Source of the DNA: Chitinophaga niabensis
GTDB taxonomy: Bacteria > Bacteroidota > Bacteroidia > Chitinophagales > Chitinophagaceae
Length of the DNA stretch: 64,000 nucleotides
Assembly (NCBI GenBank): GCA_017849435.1
Contig: JAFIGY010000009.1
Coordinates: 620,001 to 684,000 of the forward strand
Reading direction: 5' to 3'
Shown here: positions 41,395 through 50,160 of the stretch, piece after piece
How the letters are laid out: each line of letters begins with the position of its first letter
Position numbering within the stretch: the stretch's first letter is position 1
Notes under the pieces: model-generated
Told to the model about the DNA's origin: nothing
Database searches by the model: none
Seen by the model: the letters and a program-made list of their open reading frames with translations, nothing else
Program-made: the position numbers and the translations under genes

Positions 41395-42894
41395 ATGCAT
41401 CTTTTGAGACTGAATAGGCAACACGTTATGAACAACCCCCGGTGGGGCATTACATCTGACTATTTTCAATACCCGGAGAAAATTCTGCAGTTCGGTACAG
41501 GCGTGCTTTTACGTGGACTGGTAGATTACCTGGTAGATAAAGCCAACAAAGAGAAGGTTTTTCAGGGACGGATCGTGATCGTAAAATCCACAGACGGAGA
41601 TGCCGGCGCTTTTGCGTCACAGGACGGCCTTTTTACCACGCATATCAAGGGCGTTGCCCAAGGACAGCCGGTTGATCAGTACCTGGTGAACGCTTCCATT
41701 AGTCGTGTTTTGCAATCGAATGCAGATTGGGAAACCATTTTGGCTGCCGCGGTACAACCGGAACTGGAGATCATTATTTCCAATACCACCGAAGTAGGCA
41801 TTCAATATGTGGAAGAAGATATTGCCGCGGGCGTTCCGGCCTCCTATCCCGGCAAACTCCTCGCCATCCTGTATGAACGATACCGCAAGTCCCTGCCCGG
41901 TTTTGTGATCATCCCCACGGAGCTGGTGGTAGATAATGGCAGACTGTTGAAAAGCACGGTATTACAGCTGGCGGCGTATAATAAACTGCCGGAGGAATTC
42001 ATCCAGTGGATCAGCACCGCGAATCGGTTCTGCAGTTCGCTGGTAGACAGGATCGTACCGGGCAAACCCAAGAACCTCGCGGAATACTGGCAACAGGCGG
42101 GTTATGAAGATGAATTATGGATAGATGCGGAACCCTTCCTGCTTTGGGCGATAGAAGGCGATGCCGCCGTGGCGCAAAAGCTTTCTTTCCACCAGTCGGA
42201 TGCCCGTATGCTGATAACGCCAAGCATCACGCCTTACCGCGAACAGAAACTGCGCATCCTGAATGGCAGCCACTCGGCAGCAGTGTGCCTCGGTTATTTG
42301 TCCGGGCTCAACACCGTATATGAATGCATGCAGGATCCTTGCATGAGCCGCTTCTTCCAAATGGTGGTGATGAAAGAGATACTTCCCACGCTGGAAGCCC
42401 TCGGCCCCCAAACCGCTACATTCGCTCAAGACGTCCTCGACCGCTTCGCCAATCCTTCCATTGAACATAAACTGATCAGCATCACTTTCCAGCAAAGCTC
42501 GAAAATGAACGCCCGCAACGTGCAAACACTCCTGCGCTACCACGAAGCCAAAGGTTTGCTGCCGGATATGCTCGTGCTGGGCTTCGCTGCCACACTCCTG
42601 TTCCTCAAACCCGCGAAAACGGAGAACGGCAGGTTCCAGGGCCAGCGGAAAGACGGCTTCTACGATATCACCGATGATAATGCCGCCATCTTCGCCGCCC
42701 ACTGGGGACCGGTGAAGAAACAGGACTGGTCCGAACTCTCTGCCATGGTGCACAATATCTGCGCGGATGGCCGCCTCTGGGAAACGGACCTGAACAATAT
42801 CCCCGGATTTGCAGATGCCGTAACGGATCATCTGGCCGGTATGCTGCAGACCGGCGTAAAAACGTACATTACGAATCAATCCAAGGTTTTATAA
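41395..42894 (+). CDS. uxaB: Tagaturonate reductase (altronate oxidoreductase)
   Basis: From the ATG at 41395 (MHLLRLNRQHVMNNPRWGIT) the protein has 499 residues; the frame also opens at 41374. It belongs to the polyol/mannitol dehydrogenase family: N-terminal NAD domain ILQFGTGVLLRGLVDYLVDK, the central IIPTELVVDNGRLLK, and the C-terminal domain with catalytic Lys in PYREQKLRILNGSHSAAVCL. It reduces tagaturonate to altronate with NADH, between UxaC and UxaA. It is the first gene of a five-gene run (uxaB-uxaC-kdgK-kdgA-exuT). The 242 bases upstream are AT-rich and no clear operator is visible. Confidence 0.92.
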   Translation: MHLLRLNRQHVMNNPRWGITSDYFQYPEKILQFGTGVLLRGLVDYLVDKANKEKVFQGRIVIVKSTDGDAGAFASQDGLFTTHIKGVAQGQPVDQYLVNASISRVLQSNADWETILAAAVQPELEIIISNTTEVGIQYVEEDIAAGVPASYPGKLLAILYERYRKSLPGFVIIPTELVVDNGRLLKSTVLQLAAYNKLPEEFIQWISTANRFCSSLVDRIVPGKPKNLAEYWQQAGYEDELWIDAEPFLLWAIEGDAAVAQKLSFHQSDARMLITPSITPYREQKLRILNGSHSAAVCLGYLSGLNTVYECMQDPCMSRFFQMVVMKEILPTLEALGPQTATFAQDVLDRFANPSIEHKLISITFQQSSKMNARNVQTLLRYHEAKGLLPDMLVLGFAATLLFLKPAKTENGRFQGQRKDGFYDITDDNAAIFAAHWGPVKKQDWSELSAMVHNICADGRLWETDLNNIPGFADAVTDHLAGMLQTGVKTYITNQSKVL

Positions 42895-42901
42895 ACTCGC
42901 C

Positions 42902-44296
42902 ATGAAAACTTTTCTGTCGGAAGACTTCTTGCTCCAAACGGAGACGGCTAAACGATTATATTTCGATTTCGCAAAAGATATGCCGGTGATCGATTATCAC
43001 AATCACCTGCCTCCTGACCAGATCGCTTCCAATCATACTTTTACCGGTATCACGGACATCTGGCTGAAAGGGGACCATTATAAATGGCGTGCCATGCGCG
43101 CCAATGGGGTCAGTGAAGACCTGATCACGGGAGATGCCGATGACTGGACCAAATTCAAGGTATGGGCGGAAACGGTGCCCTACACCATGCGTAATCCGCT
43201 CTACCACTGGACGCACATGGAACTGCGCAACCCTTTCGGTATCACAGAAGTGCTCAATGGCAGTAACGCCGCAAAGGTTTACGAAGCCTGCAATGCACAG
43301 ATGCCGAAATACACCACCCAGGCGCTGCTGAAGCATTTCAACGTACACGCACTCTGCACCACGGATGATCCCTGCGATACGCTCGAACACCATCAGGCCA
43401 TTCATCAGCAGGGGTTTGCCGTTAAAGTACTACCCACTTTCCGGCCGGATAAAGCCATGGCGGTGGAAGATCCCGCCGGTTTCAGGGCTTACCTGCAAAA
43501 GCTGGGCGCCGCAGCGGACGTGGATATCAACAGCTACAGTGCATTACTGCAGGCACTGAAGAAAAGACACGATTATTTTCATGCAAACGGTGGCCGGCTC
43601 TCTGACCACGGGCTTTCTTTCTTCCTGTATGCGGACTTTACAGAAGCCGCACTGGAAGCCGCTTTCAAAGAACTGATGGCGGGCAGGAAGCTGGATGAGG
43701 CCACTGCCGCCATGTTCAAATCCGCCACCCTCCATTTCATCTGCACCTGGAACCATGAAAAGGGCTGGGCGCAACAGTTCCACGCCGGCGCGATCCGTAA
43801 TAACAACTCCCGTCTGCTGCTGCGCCTCGGTGCAGATGCGGGTGTGGATTCCATCGGCGACTGGCCGATGGCGGAAGCGATGAGCCGTTTCTTTGACCAC
43901 CTGGACAAAGAAGGCAAACTCGCCAAAACCGTCGTATACAACCTGAACCCTTCCCACAATGAAGTGTATGCCACCATGGTGGGGAATTTCCAGGATGGCA
44001 GCGTGGCCGGCAAGATGCAGTTCGGTTCCGGCTGGTGGTTCCTGGATCAGAAGGATGGTATGGAAAAGCAGATGAACACGCTCAGCAACATGGGCCTGCT
44101 CAGCCGCTTTGTAGGCATGCTCACTGATTCCCGGAGCTTCCTGTCTTATTCCCGCCACGAATATTTCAGAAGAATATTGTGTAATTTGATCGGCAACGAC
44201 GTGGAAAATGGAGAACTGCCCACCGATATTCCCTGGCTGGGCAAAATGGTGCAGGATATTTGTTATAACAACGCCAAAGCCTATTTTGATTTTTGA
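42902..44296 (+). CDS. uxaC: Glucuronate/galacturonate isomerase
   Basis: 464 residues, normal for UxaC. The metal-binding motif is VIDYHNHLPPDQIASN (HxH), and WYF-type blocks such as DIWLKGDHYKWRAMRANGV, HALCTTDDPCDTLEHH and RNNNSRLLLRLGADAGVDSI are characteristic of this amidohydrolase-superfamily isomerase. It interconverts D-glucuronate/D-fructuronate and D-galacturonate/D-tagaturonate. It begins eight bases after uxaB and its stop overlaps the kdgK start by four bases (ATGA). Confidence 0.96.
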   Translation: MKTFLSEDFLLQTETAKRLYFDFAKDMPVIDYHNHLPPDQIASNHTFTGITDIWLKGDHYKWRAMRANGVSEDLITGDADDWTKFKVWAETVPYTMRNPLYHWTHMELRNPFGITEVLNGSNAAKVYEACNAQMPKYTTQALLKHFNVHALCTTDDPCDTLEHHQAIHQQGFAVKVLPTFRPDKAMAVEDPAGFRAYLQKLGAAADVDINSYSALLQALKKRHDYFHANGGRLSDHGLSFFLYADFTEAALEAAFKELMAGRKLDEATAAMFKSATLHFICTWNHEKGWAQQFHAGAIRNNNSRLLLRLGADAGVDSIGDWPMAEAMSRFFDHLDKEGKLAKTVVYNLNPSHNEVYATMVGNFQDGSVAGKMQFGSGWWFLDQKDGMEKQMNTLSNMGLLSRFVGMLTDSRSFLSYSRHEYFRRILCNLIGNDVENGELPTDIPWLGKMVQDICYNNAKAYFDF

Positions 44297-45294
44297 TGCA
44301 ACCGGTTTCTGTCATAACGTTTGGAGAATTATTATTACGCTTGTCCCCGGAATGGGCGCAGCACCGCGCAGCGATCTTTGTAGGCGGCGCAGAAGCTAAT
44401 GTGGCTGCGGCTTTGGCGACATGGGGCAATAAAGTGGCTTATATCAGCAAGGCGCCGGATAACGGTTTGAGCCGCCAGGTGCTGCAGCAATTGCAGGAGA
44501 CGGGGGTGTATACAGACAGGATGCTCTGGGGCGGCGATCGCATCGGAGCTTATTATCTCGCGCAGGGATCCGATCTGAAACATGCGGAAGTGGTGTATGA
44601 TCGCAAGTATTCCAGCTTCAGCGAGATCAAGCCCGGTACGGTGGACTGGGATGCGTTGCTGGGCGATGCACAGTGGTTCCACTGGAGCGCTATCTCACCC
44701 GCACTCAATGCGGATGCCGCCGTGATCTGCAAGGAAGTGCTGGAAGCGGCCACCCGTAAGGGAATGACCATTTCCACCGATCTCAACTACCGGAGCAGGC
44801 TCTGGCAATACGGGCAAACACCGCTGCAGGTAATGCCTGCACTGGCAAAGTACTGTCACGTGATCATGGGGAACATCTGGGCGGCGAACACGATGCTGGG
44901 CATTCCTTTGAACCAGCAGGCGATTGCCGCAGATACGAAAGAGGTCTACCTGCAGGCTGCAAGGGATGCTGCGAATGTGATCATTGCGCAGTTCCCGGTT
45001 TGCGACCGCGTGGCGTTCACCTTCCGGTTTTCCGGCGCGCCTACGCATAATCTTTATTATGCCGTGTATTGGAAAGATGGTGAGCTGTTCGTATCCCGCC
45101 AGTATGAGACCAATGAAGTAGTAGACAGGGTAGGGAGCGGTGACAGCTTTATGGCGGGATTGATCCATGCTAACCTGAATGGATATACGAATCAGGAAAC
45201 AGTTTCCTATGCTGCCGCTGCTGCTTATTCCAAATTATTCCAGGCCGGCGATTTTAACCTGACGGCCAGGGAACGGATCACACAATTAATGTAA
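44293..45294 (+). CDS. kdgK: 2-keto-3-deoxygluconate kinase (PfkB family)
   Basis: 333 residues of the ribokinase/PfkB family: N-terminal ITFGELLLRLSPEWAQHRAA, FVGGAEANVAAALATWG (first signature) and the C-terminal anion-hole/catalytic motif RVGSGDSFMAGLIHANL with catalytic Asp. The overlap with uxaC (ATGA) implies translational coupling. It phosphorylates KDG, to which both the uxa branch and the kdu branch of this locus lead, giving KDPG for the aldolase encoded two bases downstream. Confidence 0.94.
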   Translation: MMQPVSVITFGELLLRLSPEWAQHRAAIFVGGAEANVAAALATWGNKVAYISKAPDNGLSRQVLQQLQETGVYTDRMLWGGDRIGAYYLAQGSDLKHAEVVYDRKYSSFSEIKPGTVDWDALLGDAQWFHWSAISPALNADAAVICKEVLEAATRKGMTISTDLNYRSRLWQYGQTPLQVMPALAKYCHVIMGNIWAANTMLGIPLNQQAIAADTKEVYLQAARDAANVIIAQFPVCDRVAFTFRFSGAPTHNLYYAVYWKDGELFVSRQYETNEVVDRVGSGDSFMAGLIHANLNGYTNQETVSYAAAAAYSKLFQAGDFNLTARERITQLM

Positions 45295-45295
45295 A

Positions 45296-45958
45296 ATGAC
45301 ACCTCATCCGGATATTGTATTAAAAACATTTGAAGCCACGAAAGTAGTACCGGTTTTCTATCATGATGATCCGGACACTTGTTGCGCGGTGATGAAAGCC
45401 TGCTATGACGGCGGGATACGGGTATTTGAATTCACCCATCGCGGTGCGCAGGCGCCGCAGAATTTTGCGAAGTTGCGGGATTTGAAGAATGCCTCTATGC
45501 CGGATCTCTATCTCGGTATCGGTACGATCAAGAATGCAGCGGATGCAAAAATGTATACGGACATGGGCGCCGATTTTATCGTCAGTCCCATTATTGATAT
45601 AGCCACAGGCGACTATTGCCGGTCACAGCATATCCTGTGGGTGCCGGGTTGCATGACGCCTTCGGAGATTGCCGTTGCAGAGAAGAATGGCGCTCCGCTT
45701 GTAAAACTGTTCCCGGGCAGTACGCTGGGACCGGGCTTTGTAAAAGCCATCAAACCGCTGTTCCCCGCCATGCGCTTTATGCCCACCGGCGGTGTAGAGC
45801 CGGAACAGGCGAACCTGCAATCCTGGTTCGATGCAGGAGTGGTTTGCGTAGGTATGGGCTCCAATCTCCTTGGTAAATCCGTTATTGATAAAAAGGACTG
45901 GAAAGGGCTGGAAGGAAAAGTGGCGCAAACGTTTGCAATTATTGGAGCGTTGAAGTAA
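45296..45958 (+). CDS. kdgA: KDPG/4-hydroxy-2-oxoglutarate aldolase
   Basis: 220 residues of the class I KDPG aldolase family (also called eda): FEFTHRG holds the catalytic Glu and Arg, and PLVKLFPGSTLGPGFVKAIK the Schiff-base Lys, followed by the FMPTGGVEP phosphate-binding turn. It splits KDPG to pyruvate and glyceraldehyde-3-phosphate, the last step of the pathway. One base separates it from kdgK. Confidence 0.95.
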   Translation: MTPHPDIVLKTFEATKVVPVFYHDDPDTCCAVMKACYDGGIRVFEFTHRGAQAPQNFAKLRDLKNASMPDLYLGIGTIKNAADAKMYTDMGADFIVSPIIDIATGDYCRSQHILWVPGCMTPSEIAVAEKNGAPLVKLFPGSTLGPGFVKAIKPLFPAMRFMPTGGVEPEQANLQSWFDAGVVCVGMGSNLLGKSVIDKKDWKGLEGKVAQTFAIIGALK

Positions 45959-46003
45959 CTTGACCATGCGGACTAATGTATTTATCTTAAACAATCAACT
46001 GAA

Positions 46004-47317
46004 ATGAATTCCACTGTAATCGGCCGTTATCGCTGGCGCATTTGTGCTTTGTTGTTTTTTGCAACTACTATCAACTATATCGACCGCCAGGTGATCGGTT
46101 TGCTGAAACCTGTACTGGAAAAAGAATTTAGCTGGTCGGAGAGCCAGTATAGTGAAATCGTGATGGTGTTCTCGGCCTGTTACGCCATTGGCCTCCTTGG
46201 CTTTGGGCGTTTGGTGGACAAAATCGGCACAAAACTGGGTTATACGATCTCCATCGTTGTGTGGAGCATCGCTGCTATGGCGCACGCGCTGGCAAAATCC
46301 ACCCTCGGCTTCGGCGCGGCGCGTGCGCTGCTGGGATTAGGCGAGGCCGGTAACTTTCCGGTAGCGATCAAATCCGTAGCGGAATGGTTCCCGAAAAAAG
46401 AACGCGCTTTCGCTACCGGGATATTCAACTCCGGTGCCAACATCGGCGCAGTGGCCGCTCCGGCAGTAGTACCCTGGCTGGCCTCTTCTTATGGCTGGCA
46501 GGAAGCTTTCATCTGGACTGGCGTGATCGGTTTTATATGGCTGATTTTCTGGCTGGTGATGTACGAACTGCCCGCAAGGCACAAGAAGCTCAGCAAAGCG
46601 GAATTCGATTATATCCACAGCGATCAGGAAGAAGCAACAGAGCCGCAGCGAAAAGTGCCCTGGGTAAAACTCTTTGGTATTCGCCAGACCTGGGCATTCG
46701 TGTTCGGTAAACTGTTGACAGACCCTATCTGGTGGTTCTTCCTTTTCTGGCTGCCTTCTTATTTCTCTACTACATTCAAACTGGATATCAAAAACCTGGG
46801 CCTGCCGCTAATCATCGTGTATACGGCTACTACACTGGGCAGCATTGGCGGCGGATATCTGTCGGGCTGGTTCATCAACCGCGGCTGGCCGGTGTTCAAA
46901 GCCAGGAAAACTGCGATGTTCATCTTTGCGATCTGCGTATTGCCGATCGTTACGGCAAGGTACACGGATAATATGTGGGTAGCTGTTGGATTGATCAGTC
47001 TTGCTGCCGCTGCGCACCAGGCATGGTCCGCCAACATCTTCACCACTGCGTCTGACATGTTCCCGAAATACGCATTAAGCTCTGTAGTAGGGATCGGCGG
47101 AATGGCCGGATCGGTAGGAGGTATGCTCTTCCCGATCGTGGTAGGAGCCTTGCTGGATCATTATAAAGCGCTGGGCAACATTGGTGCGGGATATAACATC
47201 CTCTTCCTGATCTGTGGGGTCATGTATCTGTTGGCATGGGTGATGATGCATCTGTTCGCACCCAAAATGGAACGGGTGAACATTGATGCGCCTGAACCTG
47301 CAACCGCTGCCGTTTAG
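46004..47317 (+). CDS. MFS hexuronate transporter, ExuT-like
   Basis: 437 residues with twelve predicted membrane helices. The anion:cation symporter branch is shown by RICALLFFATTINYIDRQVI, the loop GFGRLVDKIGTKLGY and ARALLGLGEAGNFPVAIKSV, which is typical of ExuT/hexuronate permeases. It is the last gene of the uxaB-uxaC-kdgK-kdgA run and would bring galacturonate or glucuronate across the inner membrane. A 15-bp stem terminator follows. Confidence 0.9.
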   Translation: MNSTVIGRYRWRICALLFFATTINYIDRQVIGLLKPVLEKEFSWSESQYSEIVMVFSACYAIGLLGFGRLVDKIGTKLGYTISIVVWSIAAMAHALAKSTLGFGAARALLGLGEAGNFPVAIKSVAEWFPKKERAFATGIFNSGANIGAVAAPAVVPWLASSYGWQEAFIWTGVIGFIWLIFWLVMYELPARHKKLSKAEFDYIHSDQEEATEPQRKVPWVKLFGIRQTWAFVFGKLLTDPIWWFFLFWLPSYFSTTFKLDIKNLGLPLIIVYTATTLGSIGGGYLSGWFINRGWPVFKARKTAMFIFAICVLPIVTARYTDNMWVAVGLISLAAAAHQAWSANIFTTASDMFPKYALSSVVGIGGMAGSVGGMLFPIVVGALLDHYKALGNIGAGYNILFLICGVMYLLAWVMMHLFAPKMERVNIDAPEPATAAV

Positions 47318-47340
47318 TCATCAACCAATAATCCCGAGTA

Positions 47341-47376
47341 GTAAAAAAGCCTCCGCTGCAACGGAGGCTTTTTTAC
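47341..47376. terminator. Bidirectional terminator between exuT-like gene and uxaA
   Basis: GTAAAAAAGCCTCCG and CGGAGGCTTTTTTAC pair perfectly over 15 bp around a six-base loop. It lies between convergent genes and provides a T-run in both directions. Confidence 0.93.
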
Positions 47377-47395
47377 ATGTAATATGTTCAGGCTC

Positions 47396-49042
47396 TCAGA
47401 GGCTGACCCCGCGTTTCCACGGAATGAAATCATCCTGCCGCAGTAATTCTGCTTTTGTGAATACTTCGCCGCTGGCTACTTTCACTACAAAATCCAGTAC
47501 ATCTTCTCCCATGGTCTCAATGCTCTTGGTGCCGCCGATGATGCTGCCTGTATCGATATCGATGATGTCCGGCATCCGCTGGGCGAGGCGACTGTTGGTG
47601 GAAAGCTTGATCACCGGCGCGATCGGGTTGCCGGTGGGCGTACCCAGGCCGGTAGTGAACAGCACAATGTTTGCACCGGAGCCAACTTCTGCGGAGGTGG
47701 ATTCCACGTCGTTGCCGGGTGTACAAAGAAGGTTGAGACCGGGCCGCTTCACATATTCCGTATAATCCAGCACGTCCGTTACAGGAGAGTTACCTCCTTT
47801 CTTGGCAGCGCCGGCGGATTTGATGGCATCGGTGATGAGACCGTCCCTGATATTGCCGGGAGAGGGGTTCATGTAAAACCCTGACCCCACAGACTCCGCC
47901 TGATCCGAGTACGTCCGCATAATAGAAATAAACTTGTCCGCCGTCGAATTGTCCACGCAACGGTTGATCAGCTCCTGCTCCACGCCGCACAGCTCGGGGA
48001 ATTCGGAAAGAATGGTGGTGCCGCCCAATGCTACCAGCAGATCGGAAGTATGACCGATGGCAGGATTGGCCGAGATCCCGGAAAACCCGTCTGACCCTCC
48101 GCACTCCAGCCCGATCACGATCTTCGAAAGCGGTGCAGGCCTGCGTCCTGTCTTGTTGGCTTCCGCCATCGCCAGGAAAGTTTCCCGGATGGCGGTAGAC
48201 AGCATTTTGAATTCGGATTCGCTCGTCTGCTGCTCATATACCAGCACCGGTTTGTTGAAATCGGGGTTGAGTTTTTTCAGCGCCGCCTGCAGGATGGATA
48301 CCTGTGCATGCTGGCAGCCGAGGCTCAGCACGGTAGCTCCCGCCACGTTCGGGTGGTGGATGTAACCGGCCAGCAGGGCGCAAAGCGCGTCGGAGTCCTG
48401 CCGCGTACCCCCGCAACCACCTTCGTGGATGAGGAATTTGATACCGTCGATATTCGGGAAGATCGAGTTTCGTTTAGTCGTATGTGTTACCTCTTCCGGC
48501 TGATAGCTACGGATGGCGTCCATATCGCCGTTCTTATAGAGGTTTACGAGGTCATTCACCTGCTCGTTATACACTTCCGCAGGCGCAAATCCCAGTCCTT
48601 TTTCAAAGGCGGCCCTGATCACCCCCACATTCCGGTTCTCGCAAAAGACCATCGGGATCACGAGCCAGTAATTGCGCGTGCCCACTTGCCCGTCTCCACG
48701 ATGAAACCCGTTAAAAACAGCGTTTTTCCAACGGCTGATATCCGGTTGCTGCCACTGGAAACTGCCGTCTTTTTCGTGAAAGGAGTTGGCGTCGTGACGG
48801 AGATTGTTCACCGTGATGGGTTCGCCTTCCATAATGTCCTGGGTAGCCTTGCCTACCAATACGCCATACATCACGATGGGATCGCCGGTGTGAAGACCGG
48901 TGAGAGGGAATTTATGTTTAGCGGGAATGTTCTGCTTCAATTGGATGGTGGAGCCTTTGAACTGTATTTGCTTCCCAGCCGGCAGGTCCTGTAACGCCAC
49001 CAGCACATTGTCATTCGGATGAATCTGAAGATACGTGTTCAT
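47396..49042 (-). CDS. uxaA: Altronate dehydratase
   Basis: From the ATG at 49042 (MNTYLQIHPNDNVLVALQDL) the protein has 548 residues; an ATG three codons earlier is possible. It joins the SAF-like UxaA N-terminal domain (about 1-90) to the large C-terminal domain with GFHRGDGQVGTRNYWLVIPM, IHEGGCGGTRQDS and IGLECGGSDGFSGISANPA, where Cys residues bind the iron needed for dehydration. It converts altronate to KDG. Unlike in many uxa operons it is on the opposite strand, divergent from kduI, with a LacI-type palindrome between them. Confidence 0.95.
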   Translation of the reverse strand: MNTYLQIHPNDNVLVALQDLPAGKQIQFKGSTIQLKQNIPAKHKFPLTGLHTGDPIVMYGVLVGKATQDIMEGEPITVNNLRHDANSFHEKDGSFQWQQPDISRWKNAVFNGFHRGDGQVGTRNYWLVIPMVFCENRNVGVIRAAFEKGLGFAPAEVYNEQVNDLVNLYKNGDMDAIRSYQPEEVTHTTKRNSIFPNIDGIKFLIHEGGCGGTRQDSDALCALLAGYIHHPNVAGATVLSLGCQHAQVSILQAALKKLNPDFNKPVLVYEQQTSESEFKMLSTAIRETFLAMAEANKTGRRPAPLSKIVIGLECGGSDGFSGISANPAIGHTSDLLVALGGTTILSEFPELCGVEQELINRCVDNSTADKFISIMRTYSDQAESVGSGFYMNPSPGNIRDGLITDAIKSAGAAKKGGNSPVTDVLDYTEYVKRPGLNLLCTPGNDVESTSAEVGSGANIVLFTTGLGTPTGNPIAPVIKLSTNSRLAQRMPDIIDIDTGSIIGGTKSIETMGEDVLDFVVKVASGEVFTKAELLRQDDFIPWKRGVSL

Positions 49043-49117
49043 GATCTGCAAAATAGCGCTTTTGCGCCGTAGCTTTTAATACTAAAATCTTGTTTTTTGA
49101 TTGGATATTAACCAGTG

Positions 49118-49125
49118 CAAAGTTA
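49118..49125 (-). promoter_or_regulatory. -7 box (TAACTTTG) of uxaA
   Basis: On the minus strand TAACTTTG fits TAnnTTTG, 75 bases before the uxaA start. This would give a leader of about 70 bases. Confidence 0.45.
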
Positions 49126-49195
49126 CGGACTATCGGCGGAGGATGTAGGTGGAACCTCCGCTCACGGTGATATTTGACGGTTTTATAGCAATTTT

Positions 49196-49211
49196 ATGCA
49201 AACGTTTGCAT
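49196..49211. promoter_or_regulatory. LacI-family operator palindrome (ATGCAAACGTTTGCAT)
   Basis: A perfect 16-base palindrome with the central CG and flanking AAA/TTT typical of LacI/GalR-family operators. It lies between divergent uxaA and kduI, about 37 bases upstream of the kduI -7 box and 70 from that of uxaA. The LacI-type gene at 52103 lies in the kduI run and is the likely reader. Confidence 0.7.
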
Positions 49212-49247
49212 TTTTCATGATTTCATATTACCTTTCCACAGATATTG

Positions 49248-49255
49248 TACATTTG
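49248..49255 (+). promoter_or_regulatory. -7 box (TACATTTG) of kduI
   Basis: TACATTTG matches TAnnTTTG and lies 40 bases before the kduI ATG. No good -33 TTG is present, which would fit a promoter that needs an activator. Confidence 0.45.
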
Positions 49256-49295
49256 ATCACATCTTTTATCGCAGAAGTATCGTTTTAAAAACCAT

Positions 49296-50141
49296 ATGAT
49301 GAGCACGTCTATAGAAACACGATATGCTGCCGGCCCGAAGGAAGCCAGATCATGGGATACCGAACAGGCGCGGGAGGCATTATTGATCCCTACTCTTTTT
49401 GAAGCAGACAGGGTGAAACTGGTGTACAGCCATTTCGACCGGTTTATCACCGGTGGCGCCATGCCTGTGAAACAACCCCTGAAGCTGGAAACCGTGGACC
49501 CGCTGAAAGCCGGCTATTTCCTGGAGCGCCGCGAGCTTGGCATCATCAACGCAGGGGGCGCCGGTACGGTCACTGTGGACGGTGAGGTGTTCGAGATCGG
49601 CTTCAAGGAAGCCCTTTACATCGGCAAAGGAAAACAGGAGGTGGTCTTTGCCAGCAAAAATGCCGGGGAGCCGGCCCGCTTTTACCTGAACTCCACCCCG
49701 GCGCATATGCATTACCCCACCCGCCGGATCACAAGGGCCGAAGCGGATGTGGTGACGCTGGGGGCGCAGGAAACTGCCAACCACCGTACCATCAACAAAT
49801 TACTGGTGAACTCTGTGCTGCCCACCTGCCAGCTGCAGATGGGGATGACGGAACTGAAACCGGGCAACACCTGGAACACGATGCCCGCACATACCCACGA
49901 TCGCCGCATGGAGGTCTATTTCTATTTTGAAGTGCCGCAGGGCCAGGCTGTCTGCCATTTCTGGGGACCGCCGCAGGAAACACGCCATATCTGGATGCAG
50001 AACAACCAGGCCGTGATCTCTCCTCCCTGGTCCATCCATGCAGGGTGCGGTACCAGCAATTATACCTTCATCTGGGGAATGGCAGGGGAAAACCTGGATT
50101 ACGGAGATATGGACCATTGTGCGATCACGGATTTACGTTAA
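49296..50141 (+). CDS. kduI: 5-dehydro-4-deoxy-D-glucuronate isomerase
   Basis: 281 residues of the KduI cupin family. The zinc site is visible in MPAHTHDRRMEVYFYFEVPQ (HxHxxxxE pattern), with the further His in SPPWSIHAGCGTSNYTFIWG. The N-terminal RYAAGPKEARSWDTEQARE is typical. It isomerises DKI (5-keto-4-deoxyuronate), the spontaneous rearrangement product of unsaturated galacturonate, to DKII for KduD. Divergent from uxaA; first gene of a run with DUF4861, kduD, lacI and GH88. Confidence 0.97.
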   Translation: MMSTSIETRYAAGPKEARSWDTEQAREALLIPTLFEADRVKLVYSHFDRFITGGAMPVKQPLKLETVDPLKAGYFLERRELGIINAGGAGTVTVDGEVFEIGFKEALYIGKGKQEVVFASKNAGEPARFYLNSTPAHMHYPTRRITRAEADVVTLGAQETANHRTINKLLVNSVLPTCQLQMGMTELKPGNTWNTMPAHTHDRRMEVYFYFEVPQGQAVCHFWGPPQETRHIWMQNNQAVISPPWSIHAGCGTSNYTFIWGMAGENLDYGDMDHCAITDLR

Positions 50142-50160
50142 CGACTACACGAAATTTTCC

